Assembly (NCBI GenBank): GCA_023078685.1 | Contig: JALGAS010000011.1 | Location: forward strand, 248,001 to 312,000 | Length of the DNA stretch: 64,000 nt | From: Neopestalotiopsis rosae | Lineage: Eukaryota; Ascomycota; Sordariomycetes; Amphisphaeriales; Sporocadaceae | Direction: 5' to 3' | Shown: positions 45,615 through 58,213 of the stretch, piece by piece | Position numbering within the stretch: the first letter of the stretch is position 1 | Layout of the letters: the number at the start of each line of letters is the position of its first letter | Position numbers and translations under genes: made by a program | Notes under the pieces: model-generated | What the model saw: only the letters and a program-made list of their open reading frames with translations | Databases searched by the model: none | Told to the model about the DNA's origin: nothing

Positions 45615-48600
45615 TGAGTGGCGCGGAGAGAATGAATAAGGAAGAAATAAAAGTGCTCAGTCTTGGGCTCGAATATCAAGAGGTCGATTGTATATATCAG
45701 ACCTTTCTGCAGGCAAACGTGAACAAGTGTGGCTTCATTTTTCCCGATTGTACGACAATTCATGTATAAGCCCTCGTTCTCACGATCATGTATAGCGTTT
45801 CATGCTCTCATGTATTCAGGAAGCCCTCCATCATGTCAAGAGGCCATGGGCAAATATTGAAGCCTTGGATTGATCCCGGTGGTTAGTCAGCCAAATGCCA
45901 AAAGGCCCACGAGGCTGTCTTCCCAACGGTCCCCCCGGATCCGAGATCACAGTGGAGAAAGTACAACACTGGTAAACTCCACGTCCCTTTTTTTTTTCCT
46001 TGTCCCGCCCCTGGCAACTATGCGCAGAGACAGGTACACACGAGGCTATGGAGAATAAAGACCAATCTGTCAAATCAGAGTCCGTCAGGTGGCCGAGAAG
46101 GGAAAGTCATGAATAATGAGAAATTAAAAGGCCCCTTCCGGCGCCTATATCTCCGGGCCATGTATGTCGTGTCACATAGGCTGAAGGCATGGATTACAGC
46201 ATAGCCTCTATACCCTTTTCTTTGCTTTCGCATGTATTAGGCACGGGAGGATTCAGAGGCTTATTCAAGTTAGTTTCTTAACAATAATCATGTGATCAAG
46301 GGGTTCGTCTTCATGGTAAAGCCCACGCCCTCTCTCAAGTGGCCCATATGGCTTACACGAGAGAAAGCAGAAGACCGAGATCATGCAACAGCCGGGATCT
46401 GTTTTCGGCGAAGACAAGAAACGACAATTGATGCAGTCGGAGTTAGAACTGGCTCAACTCTCTGTAATGTTGTGTGATCCTCACGCAAAACTTGGGAAAT
46501 GAGCAAAGATCGCAGCCGCGGAAATATAAAGACCAGTCCTACACGACGCTTTCTGGGAACATGTAGAGAACGCGGTAGAAACTCCAAGTCTGGTTGCACT
46601 TTACCGGCCCCAGTCTGTTGCTTTTGCAAGACAGCATGATCTTATTTTCCGTCGGGTTCAAGAAAAACTCCTCACGATGCTCCTTCTTCCAGCATGCGGA
46701 AATTTTGGTCGAATCTCGTTGTGTCGGTATTATAAGTGCGGTGGACGTCACCTCCCATCAAGCAATCTTTCTTGAGAATCATTTCTCCTTGTTTCTCTTC
46801 CCGATGGTATGTGTATACAGAATGAGTGTCAAGAAGAAAGAGGCCTCCAGTCCACGATTGAGGTATTTTGCTTTGCTTTATAACCATTTTCTTCTCATTC
46901 CTGTGATTAATCTGCAAAGCAGGCACGGTCATGTACATTTATATATATATATATATATGCGTGGTTTGTATACTACTCCCTGTCAATTATTTTTTTTGGC
47001 TTCCGGGGAATTTTCGTCGCGAGGCCTTTTCTTCCCACTCTTATTGCATATGGTAGAGAGAGAAAGAGGCTTTTGGATTCAATTCAACAAAAAAAATCGC
47101 ACATAGATGTTGGGAAAATGCCTCAAAAAGACAATCATTGACGTTTGATTAAACATATCTGAAGCAGCTTGGCCTAGCGCGAGGTATATTCTTCTCTCCT
47201 TCTTGTCTCGTTCAAAAGCTGGGACAGTCCCTCGTTGATAGGGTCTCTGGCTTCCCTCCCCATTGTACACACGAAACTAGACAAATACTGGATCTTGTCC
47301 ACCATTATATTACGCTTGGTTTTTACTGCTCCTCTTGCTAGAGGGGACGGTCACGATGGAATCGACAGCTGGCGAATAACACACCACATTCACTGGTTTA
47401 ATGGGAATTTACCATGTATTCACCTACCGTGCAGCCGCAGCACACTATCAGGGAACTCGGCATCCCGACCGACGGAAACCCCACGCATTCCAGCAGCGAT
47501 AACCGCGACCGAAGCCCACAAACTCCCCCAACCTCGATCACGACATCAGCCATTTCGTTTGCACGCACCCGAACACAACGTGTGATGGACATCCACGTGT
47601 GCGTGTGTTTCTTGTTCGGCCGAATGTGACATGTCTAGAGATCAAGACGTTTGTCGTATTCGCTCTCCCAATTTGAGACAACGACGACGACCAATATGGC
47701 AGATATTCGCTACTCGTAACGAGCGACCGGAGAGCCGATTTTGGCACAACGCCCCGATGACCGGATTTAGTCAATGCAACGAAATGAAGAATTCGATATC
47801 AGCCTCAAGTGCGATTTCCGAGAATTCCGGAGCATGAATTTGGTCGGTTTTTGGATTCCGCGCGATCGTGATCCGTGGTTTCGCCAGACCCCCATTCAAA
47901 ATGGAGAGGGTGGAGGGGCATCAGCAGCAGCAGTGGATAGTGGACTGTGGACTGTCCCCGTTTCCCGCCCCAATAACCTAACCTAGCAATCCTAGCAATC
48001 TACCATCGGTATCTGGATTCTGCCCTAGGTAGCTTGTGCTTGGGTCGGTAGGTCTCTTCCTAACCCAGGTAAGACAGGGAGAGACTCACTATCGTGGGCT
48101 CACTGTTCTCCAATCGGTACCGTCGTTGTCGTCGTCCTCCTCGTCGTCGCAGTTGTCGCCCAGCGTCGCCCTCGGCTCGCGCTCGCTCGCTTGTTTTCAG
48201 CGCTTCATTTCCTCGTTGGCTCGCAGCGGCTCAGTCGCTGGACGAACCGTCGGATTAATGGTCCATCCTTCGCTCTCAGAGGACCCCCACTCCCACAGAC
48301 CTTCCCATTTGGCTGGCGCCTCTTTCAATGTCTCCTGAAGTTTGGGGGGTTCATTTGTGACCCGTACACCGGACATGACTTTTACAATCGCTTGTTGCTC
48401 TGCGCAAAGTATACAGTACTGGTGGTTATTGAGCCGGCGTAGCGATTACATGTTACCAATTTAAACCGGCCCCGCGGCCTCGCGTCGCGCGTCCCTTATT
48501 TCCCACAATGGATGCCCCCCTCTAAAACGATTCCAGAGACAGCGAGGGGCACTTGGCGATATTGGAGGGGTTGCTTGAGTTGGCTGGTTGGTCGGTGTCT

Positions 48601-49867
48601 CTTTTTGTGCCAGTGTGCTATCCTGGCTTGAACTGAATACTCGATTGTGACTCGACGGATCATATCCGACTTAGTAAGTGGCTTTACTCAGTCGTACCTA
48701 ATCGATTCATTGATGGGACGGCTTGATCCGTTCGCCTGGGAACGGTAACACAACCCACCATAACAGCAGGACGGTAATAGTAACAGTCAATATGCAGACC
48801 GACTCGCGCGTCGGTGGCTAATAGCTCTACTAGTGTGGCTCTTGCGACATCGGCAGCAAGGAACAGGCTTGTAAAATGTTCGCTGCTGGCACTGCTGTTC
48901 CCAATTGCTATTACTGAAGTGCTGCTGTGCTGTGGTGTCCCGTAGATCATCGTCACTCCCTTTGTCGTTAGGGCAGACTACAGAAGCAGTTGCACCGGCA
49001 CGAGGCCGACAGACGGTCATGAGGATCAGGGATGCCAACGGAGACCCTTACCACAAGGAGCAAAGACCTGCAGCTGAAACCCCAGTAACGTAATCCGCTG
49101 TGCCCCGTCAATGTCGTCATTGTGAAAACTTTGTCCCATACTGCGACCTGCAGGGTTCGGCGAACCACAACGGTATACCTAAATTGGAAAGTATATGTGC
49201 AAAATCTGAAGACATCGCAGCGTTTCGTCTTGTCGCTGGCTGTGTATTGTTGTAGTAGTGTAGTAAGTAAGAGGCGCCTGCTTGTAACAGTAGAAGCCAA
49301 CACCATCGTCTTGACCACACCACACCTGTCTCTTGTGTCTCCTGTCGTTGTAACAGCCATGATCCCTTCATCTCTCTATCTCTATTGACATATGTCCATA
49401 TATGTGCTGCTTTGCTGGATGTAATGAACAAGAAAATAAAATCAAATCCCGTCTCTCTCTATCCCTGGAACTTTTCTTATATCTAGCAATCGAGGTTGCA
49501 AATAGACGTAGAACGAGGCCAAAAGCAAAAGAATATGTACGGTGCTGGGAAGCCAGCGTGCCCAAGATGCATGTCGTCGGACAGCCGTCAACCGTGCAAC
49601 AAAAATGATGATGCCATCCAAACGCCTCTTCAAACACCCTTTCGTCAATCACATTGAAAGTGATCCAATTCTTTATCTTTTTCTTTTCGTGCCCACGCCA
49701 AGCCGTGATCATAACCATATATAAAGTTGTGCGAAAATGTGCAATCGTCCGTAAAAAGAAAAAGCAATCAACCCATCGTCAGGGTATATGTATGCAGATT
49801 GTGAATAAAAAACATGTGCGTCATGGTATCATGAGCGATCCGAACTCCGATGCTTGTTGAAATATGT
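45615..49867. other. 4.2-kb intergenic
   Basis: 3' flank of the small secreted protein gene and 3' flank of the copper-fist gene. ORFs here (such as 46594-47106 and 48036-48338) have no domain features and abundant low complexity. It contains an (AT)n run at about 46939-46958. No gene supported. Confidence 0.45.
46939..46958. repeat. (TA)n microsatellite
   Basis: About ten TA units between ACATT and GCGTGG. Confidence 0.85.
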
Positions 49868-51731
49868 TCATTGCGTGTCCCAGAATGTGGTCGCAACCGG
49901 ATCAGGGGAATTGGTGATGCCGTCGGCAAAATTGTTCATCGACCAGTACGAATCCTCCTCGATCAGGGGAAAACCGTTCGTGTCATCGAGAGAACCGAGG
50001 TTCGGTAGGAACTTGTTGGCGGCGGCAGCGGCCTTGAAAGATCCAAAGTCAGCCTGGCCGAAATCGCTGTCGGCGAGAGTTGACTGGCTCTGCTGGAGGT
50101 TCATGTAGTCGGAAGCGGCGCTCATTCGGAAGCCTTCTATTTGTGCTTCGCTGAAGGCCGGTACAAAGTCTTCCGTTTCAGATACGTCTCCCGAGTTGGA
50201 GGTTAGGGTAGGCTCGGTGCTGCCAAATTCAAATGCAGCATACGATTGCGCCTGGTCGTAACTCGACGGCGCAAAGCTCTCTGCCTTCATGTCCAGTCCG
50301 TCATATTGCGCCCAATCGACCGAGGGTGCGCTGAGGCCGGCGCTGAACATGGGCGGCTCTTCCAGCCCATGAAAGAGCTCAAAGGCAGGTGTGTATTCCG
50401 GATACTGGATGTTGGACAGGTCTAATGGTGGCAATTGCCCGTTGAGCTGCTGGAAGGCCGAGTTGCCATTCATCATCGGCGAGGTCTGTTCCGACTTGGC
50501 CTTTCGCGTTTCCAGGTCCTGGGAAACAAGATCTTTGCTCCGCGACCGACTGGGCGCCTTGTGAACCAGATTATCGACCGAGCGGGTTCCCATACTGCTC
50601 GCACTCGAGTTGCTGTGCATTGAGTGGCCGCGCGAAAGCGTGTAGGGACCGCACTTCTGCGAGGCCCTGTTGTGCTTGTGCGGCTTGTGGTGACCCATCT
50701 CATCGAAGCTCAATACCGGCTCGGAGTGCGTCGTGTTCGCTCGGCGGCGGCGGGCAGTCGCCTTAGCCTTGCTTTGCTGAGGCTCTTGGTCCGAGTCGGA
50801 CTCGGGAACGGTGTCCAGCGGAGTTTCCTTCTTGTGGGAGCAGCTGCAGCGTCCTCCATGGTTACAACAGCAACTGTCTGTTCCCGGAGGCTTAGAAAAC
50901 GTGGTCCGGAGTGCATCCTTGTCCAGTGAATCGTGAGGCTTACCCGAGTGGCCCGGGACGGTGGGCTGGAGGTGCTGGCACTTGTGCGTCTTCTCGCCGC
51001 AGTCGCACTTTACGTGAGATGACCGCGACTTTCGCATCGAACGGCAATGCTGACATTGCGATACTGGCCGGCCCTGTTAGAAAGGTGACAAGTTAGTCCA
51101 TTTGTCCCTTTGCATCTGCTCGTCGTCCTCTTGACTGCGTACCTTTTTGTTGATATGTTGTAACGGGCGATCTGGAGAGGAAGCACAGTCAGCGCCCAGC
51201 CCAAAATTCCACATAGTCAACTATAGCATCTCTCGTCTTTTCGGGCCCTTTCTCCTCTGGGTCGAGCCGCGCAGCTCCAAGAAAGAAAAGCAGTGGAAGC
51301 TCCCCCACGAGGTCGCGCGGCCCCCTGCAGAAAGTTGCCCCGCGGCAGGTGTCACAAGGCTAGAATCGGGAGCCGAAAAGTAGATTGGTGTAAGAGAGCA
51401 CAAGGAAGCGGCAAATATGGCTCACCATGATGATTGCAATTGCTGACCCGGTGTCTGTGGGATTTCAAGTTAGCCGATATTGTCCCCGAGCCATGTGTCT
51501 TGTCTTTGTCCTCCAAATTGTTTTGACGTTTTGTCTTGCCGCGGAACAGAATAGGAAAAAAAGGGAGTTGGGAGAAATTTACCCTCGCACGCAGGCTTCG
51601 CACGCCCTAAGGACCATGTGTTAGTCAAATGGCTTTACTCTGCATATGTTGCTTGCTTTTCTCCCTCAGGTGGGTTGGAGGGGGAAGGGCAGTGAGGAAG
51701 AGACATACCATTTTTCGCCGTCAATTAACAT
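49868..51731 (-). CDS. Copper-fist transcription factor (Ace1/Cuf1 family)
   Basis: 436 residues in five exons: 51709-51731, 51583-51606, 51426-51454, 51143-51171 and 49868-51073. The joins rebuild a textbook copper-fist domain: MLIDGEKW-ACEACVRG-HRVSNCNHH-DRPLQHINKK-GRPVSQCQHC. Zinc ligands are C10, C13, C22 and H24; KKGRP (residues 34-38) is the minor-groove motif; further Cys (CDCGEKTHKC) can bind the copper cluster. A second cysteine-rich patch, CCCNHGGRCSCSH, follows near residue 75, like the metal-sensing regions of copper regulators. The C-terminal two thirds are acidic and Ser-rich, probably an activation region. Proteins of this family switch copper-uptake or copper-detoxification genes. 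Which of the two applies here is not decided by the sequence. The long last exon alone looks like a gene but lacks half of the DNA-binding domain. Confidence 0.93.
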
Positions 51732-54700
51732 GATCGTTTGTAGATAGGTCCCGAGGATCCTTTGAACGGGTTGTGTAAAGACAAGACTTTTTGGAAATTC
51801 GTCGGAAGAAATCAAAGAGAAGACCGGAAAAAGGAAAAAAAAGGTTCTAAAATCCAGCAGCGCTGCAAAGGGAATAAAGATAGCTTTTCCTCGGATTCGT
51901 TGGCTCGTGTCCAAATCGCAATGTGCCAGTGGGCAGCGCCAAAGCAAGTAAAGGTCAAGCTTCTTGGCCCTTGGGGTGGGAGGCGGGCGGGCGACTGATA
52001 CGCCGAGTGTGTCGCAGATCTCAATGAGGGTTGGTGCGTCCTTCGTGGGTAGGTAACGCTTTGCGGGAAACGCGCCGAAGCCCCAGGGTGACCTACTAGG
52101 CGCGACCGGGGGTGGGATAAAGGGCCGAGTGCTGGGTTGCTCCTCTGGCGCTGGGCTTTTTGGCCGGTTTGGCTGGGCTTTTGCTGGGCCGCTGGTGAAT
52201 GGGGCACAACAATCAAAAAAAGACGGAGAAAGACAGCAGCGGTAAAAGCGGCCCTATGCACGCATCGTGCTCTGAAAGCCGATCCAGGGTTGATGTTATT
52301 TTGTTGTCGTTTTTGGCTGTATGTACATGCGCATGTACGTACTAATTCTTATTCGTTTGTATATGCGCAGCGCCTGCGTTTCTTTGGTGCTTTTGCTGCT
52401 GTTGTTGTAATATAGTCGGCTGCAGCTATTTTGGCTCTTTTTGAGTTGAGATGCACGCTCTGATTGGCAATGAGCAAAGTCTCTCTCTCCTTCTTTTCTT
52501 TCTTTGTTTCTTGTTTTCACTTCTCTTTGTTTTCTTGGTGCGTCCAATGCAGACACAGCCAGACCACTGATTTCTGTTGTTTTCAAATATTTGATTTTTG
52601 ATACAGCTGCCAGTGCTTTAACCGTTACCAAGCGAAATCGCAAGGTACGTAGCAATGCTCCAGTAGACAGGAAGGTCACTCCCAGAAATGGAATAATTGA
52701 ATAATGAGGTGGAGAATGCTTTGCGTATCTCTCTCTTGGCCTGCCTTTGGTTTAAAAATAAAGAAAGCCGACTTGTCAATAAGGGTTCAAGTAAACGTCT
52801 CTCGGGATATGAGCGCCGATGTTGAATTAAGTCGCAACAAGATGCCAGGACCAGTGCGATACCTAAGATCGGAGTCTGACTGGAGTCCAAGGATGGAGCA
52901 GTTATGGCGGGGCCTGGCGGGCTTTGGACCAACGACAGTGCGTTGGACGGGCAGAGGCAAGGTAATGCAGGTGAAAAGTAAGGTAAGGTGAAAAGGTAAC
53001 TATTACCAGTAGAACACAAAGATGCAACGCTAGTGATAGGTTACCGTAACTGGGGACCGTATATAGTGTAGGCTTAGCAAGGTGGCAGTGGCAGGCAGGC
53101 AGACAGCCAGGTTTGCCAGGCAGGTCGTCTCTCAAGGTAGTTGGTACCCTACCCTAATGAAGACGGGCAGCTGATCTCGGATGCGATGGTGGGTTGTAGA
53201 GAATGGATCGCAAAGGTCGTGTTGCCGTCGGTAATATTGAGCGGCGCTGCAAGTCACGGCTAGCGGGGAATTGAACTGTCTGTGGGAGGAGCTGCCAATG
53301 TTCTCCTTGTGGGAACACTTCAACCAGTATGGTAACTCTGACTGTAGGTCGCTCAGGATGTATGTACCGTCTCGCTGGAAACCCGAAAATATAAAGTCCA
53401 AGTGGGAATTTAAAGAGGATTACGGTACGGTACCACGTTGCTATTAAAAGGCCCACATGGAGGTAAGTGTTGTGCAAAGTATGTAATGTGAATGTCAAGT
53501 AGGAGGTACCTTGGGTTGTAGGTACAGTATGTAATGTAGGTGTTCGCTTGCAGCTTGTTGAGAGAAAGAGAGTAGCGGCAAAAAAGTCCTCGGGCTCGTA
53601 TAAGAGAAGTAGCGCAACGATTAAGGTCAACCGTCGTGTAGCACCTCGAGACAGACAAGCAAGTAAAGACTTCCCAACGGTATGAAGCCTCTCGCCCGCA
53701 GGGACCAAGACAGGAGGAATACGACGATAGAGAGTATGCGAGGACTTGGCAGGTGGGAAAGCAGCAGGTCTTGAAGCTTAGTTCCGTTTAGGTAACAGCG
53801 TGCCCATCAACAAAAAAAAGTGTCCACTTATACCGAGGACCAGACAGACGAGATAAAGAGCAAGCGGCAAGTCTACCGACAGTGGGTAAGATAGAGAAGG
53901 AGGAAGGTGGGAGAGCAATCGAGCGTTGCCGATGAAAGGCGTTCTTGCGCCGACTCAGAAAAGGTAAGGGATTATTTTTTGACAGCCTGAATAGTGAAAG
54001 TCAATTGAAAACAAGGTGCGCGTGTTTTGAAAGAGAAAGAGAGAAGTATCAAGCAGTAGGTTGGTAGGAGATACGGTTCAAGTATCACTTGCAATCATGG
54101 ATTAGCAGAGCATGTGGTATCTTGCCCCCCATCGGTAATATCTTCTGTCGAGGTATCGAATTGTAGGTAATTTTTAGTCAGAGAGCATTGTACTAGGAAA
54201 CAGCCGTCAAAGATGTTCGAGGGACGAGCACTTCTCGATCATCCTCCATGATCCCGGTTCCCAGTCCGCCCACGTCGAGATTGGAACGACATGTGCATGT
54301 ACATTCACAGTAGTTTCGAGAGCCAGGTTCAGGTTCAGAGTTACCCGCGGACTTGTGATGCACTGGCGGCAAGTGCAGGATGGGGGATCGGGAGAGTTCG
54401 CGGGCAAGAGAGAAGAATAGCAGGAGCCTTCCAAGGTTGTTAGTTTCTGCCATATCAGATTCCATTGGAAGGAACGAAGCGACGGACGACGTTGCAATCA
54501 TGGATGACCAGGGGTGGTTTTTTCTGTGCCTTTTCTTCTCCAAAAACGATCATCTGAAAATACACCTGATAGATCAATGTACATACATGCACATATACTT
54601 TCTTAGCACTTGTACGTATACTTACTTCTTAGCCTCTGTCAACTGCCTTGGCTTCAAATATACAGACGGCCAATGCTCAACCCGAGGCTATAGTGTATAG

Positions 54701-57700
54701 AGTGAAGCGAAGAGAGATGCTCTTTTCTGCGTACTGAGATTCCCTGGAGATTGAGCACTCTAGGGACCAGACAACAAGCTCCGGAAATCTATCTGCTGTT
54801 TGCAGAGACTTGGTCGACTCTTTCCACTGCATGTCTTGCGCACAACCCCCCGAAAACTCCACACGGGATAACAAGAATTTCAGGTCAGAGTCCCATATAG
54901 TCTCTTGATCGATCAATCAATTAATCATTCATCCGCTCACTCAATTCATCCGTCCATGCATTCATCCATTGCTTGCGTGCTGCAATGCTGGTGAGCTCCT
55001 TTGGCATGGGGTTGTCTCCAGTCGTCCTCCCGACAACCGTTGTCCAATGGCAGCTAACCCGCACGCCGCCGCGTCCAAGTTTCCCAGCTCAAGACTAAGC
55101 TGGGATTCGTGCGGGAGGACGAGGAAGCTAGGCGAAAGGCGGGATCACCTACAGGATCCCAGCAGGGGAGCCATGCCACGATTCCATCATCGAGAGAGCG
55201 TGGGACAGACTCGCATCGTCAAAGAGTGTGTGTCTGGTGTGTGTGCGTGTGTGTGTTGCAAGGTGGTGGTGGGAGAGGATCGAGCGAGAGGACGTGCGAG
55301 GTTGTAAAAGGTAAGGGTGTCTACCACCAACTTCTGGCACGAGCGACCCTTCATTACCTACATACAGTGAAGTCCGTCTAGTAGAGCCTATGGGCGGTCC
55401 CGCAGCTGGATTAAACGTTACCGGGCGTACGGCCCCAATGTCGCACAACTTGTCGCGAGGCACACCTTCAATTGTCAGAGCTACAGTATATTCGGACTTT
55501 TTCTCGTCATGACACCCACACCCTTACCCCGATTTCATCAAGGGAGAACCAGGCGAGGAGAGACACGTAGTTTCGTCTTGATCGAAACAAATCAAGTCCC
55601 TGCTTGCTGACCCTACTTCTTGCAAGAGCTGTTTTGTTTTCTCATGATCGATCAATCCTCGGCAGGCAGTATGTAAGTATTGGCAACTAGGGCGGATGTC
55701 CATACCGTTCGCAGCTTGGGTCCTCCAGTCCAGGTGGGTCGGTGCAATGGATACCGATCTGATAAAGTTTGGACTCTCATTACCCATTCCCTTCCAGTGC
55801 TTGCTAAACAAATGGATAACGGAATTATACACGTGTACCAGGCAGTACGGCTGAATTGACAACAGATGCCCAATCAAGTCTACTAATACGTCATGCGGAA
55901 AATTTATTTGGTCAGTTGGCAGTGATTGCTCTACAGCTCGAATGGATACTCTACTCACCATGAAGCACCTACACTACTATGCCGTGGCCAGGTATCTGAC
56001 TACCAAGGCAGCCAATAGCCGACAGGCGCCTCTTTTTGGGCTGGCACCGCACCAAAGCTGGATGTCTCAGATGATGGGTTCACCGGGAAAATCTGTCATT
56101 GTACTACGGTAAGCTGGTGTATTGCACGTGGTGCTCGCTCAGCATCACCACTTGTGCTCCCCCAAGAACACGGATCCGAACGAGGATGTCCCTACCTACA
56201 TACATGACTTGACGGGATGCACTCGATCTATCTGTCGTGTGCTTGTCTCTGCGGGCGGAACCGTCCACTGGCTTTTCGGACCAGCCGCAGAGAAAGCTGA
56301 CCGAATGTCTTGAAGAACATTCTGTACATGCTGATCTACAAAGCCACTGCCGGCTCTTCTTCTACGCCCAAGCAGCCACATTATTCCAACTCGGCGCATA
56401 CTCGGAATTCTCCTCTTCGCAATTCCTTATATTTCTTACACAACCTGAACAGCATATACAACCTACAGACAGGCGAGAGGTTGTGATGACGAAGTAAGGC
56501 AGACCCCACCGAATATTTGTCATTGCCTCATGAATTGCATTATGTGTATTCGCGGCAGTAATTTCCGGTTTGTAGATGATACTATCACGGCCATGTAGGG
56601 GCATCTGCCGTAGTAATCTGTAACCTGAGCGATGCTGAGTCAGGAGCCTTGATCCGACACATGCAGTGACTGGTCGTCTCGTTTTTGGAATGGGGATGTG
56701 TCGGCTAGGGTGGGCCCAAAAATGGTCGAAGCAGTTACGATCGCCAAGCTCACTCTTGATGTACGGTGAAGATTGATGGATACACGCGGGCGAAGGGAGA
56801 GAAGTGGGAGACCGGAGCGAAGGAAATTGACAGGCGAAAAGCTGACAATAGACAAGAAGAGGTAGGCCGTGACCTGACCTAACCTGACCATTGACTGTTT
56901 CTGACCTAGAAAGACCATGCAGCATTGGCAGTCGGTGTCTATCATCCATCAATCATCGATTCGCAAGTTGGACCTCCCAAGCTTTTTGGGTGCTTTCCCA
57001 GCCGGGCCGACAAGATACAATTCCACAATTATTTTTTCCCATGGTTTACCACCAAAGACCCTTGTTGCAGGCAGGTATTCTCCAACCCCCCATTCCATTT
57101 CCCCCCATTGTCCAGTCTGCTATCCCCAGAACGGGCCTGGCTCCAGCGCTCTCCCAAGCAATTTTTCCCCGCCGCATTTTTCCTAGCGCCTTTTTACCGG
57201 GGTCGCAAACTGTGGGTGTGCAAAGTTAGCGAGCGGCGCAAGTGCAAGCTGGACGAGGGTACGCACCATTGGGCTAATACGTTTCCTGCTAGTAACATGG
57301 TGATGGCATGGTTACCGGACTCCGCCGACTTATTTTGCTAACCTTGCCATTTATGATTCTGTGTTATTTATTATTAGATGAGGGGCCATTAGGGTAATGT
57401 AATTGCAAATAGTAATCAAATGCTCCACGAATGCACTGTATCGTTGTCTGCAAATGCCATAGGCGAGGCAGAAGGAGAAAGGAATACATGGCCAAATTAA
57501 TTCATATGCAAATGATACTACACCAAGTATTGAATACATTACAGTTGATATACTTAGCCGACATAAACCGAGACTGCTACTTCATATACGTCTGATTAGT
57601 TACCACAGCCGATTGAACTATGCAACACAATTCGCATTTCAAAGTAGATACAGACCTGCAGAGTACTCGGGATGTTGATGCGTCGTCGTCTCTACCTAAC

Positions 57701-58195
57701 TTGACCTACATATACAGTAGGACAGTATGTAAGTCAAGCGCCCCCGGATATCCCCAGAAGGAGCTCGCGAATAAGCCGGGGCAAGACTCCGTAATCACCC
57801 ACATCCACATACTGCAATTTACGCGGTCGCTCTTGCTCATCTTTGTAAACCCACCTTTTTGGGGCCTCTAACCCCCCGGAGGGCAACGGACTGTTCACCG
57901 CACTCCGGGTCTCACTGTGCCATGATCGATCCGAGAGTCCTACAATCCCACGCTCTCTGACCCCCTTGAATTGAGCTCATTCATGTTGATTTTTTCCGTC
58001 TCCAAATCTTGGAGATATCCGATATTCTCCGGGTGCAACGGAACCTGCATTTGCAGCCTTGCCCGTCGCCAATCGGCAGCCCAGGCGAAGTGCATATGCT
58101 ATTTGAAATTTCCTTGCACAATGTCGGACTCAGGCACCGTCTTTTGCCGATTGTTGCCTCAGCGTAGCAACTACCTAATCTAGTCTTGGAGGTAC

Positions 58196-58213
58196 GGTAG
58201 GTAGGTAGGTACG
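58196..58213. repeat. (GTAG)n short tandem repeat
   Basis: Four to five units of GTAG around 58196-58213, similar to short GTAG runs elsewhere in the window (22050, 24590). Confidence 0.7.

Noticed and set aside
55524..55961. 145-codon minus-strand ORF
   Set aside because: Reasonable composition, but its first codons (ATG GTG AGT) overlap a splice-donor-like sequence and no domain or neighbouring exon can be joined convincingly.
55960..56112. Short plus-strand reading (MKHLHYYAVARYL...) resembling a LysR helix-turn-helix start
   Set aside because: Similarity covers under 20 residues and stops soon after; LysR proteins are not expected in fungi, so coincidence is more likely than a bacterial gene relic.
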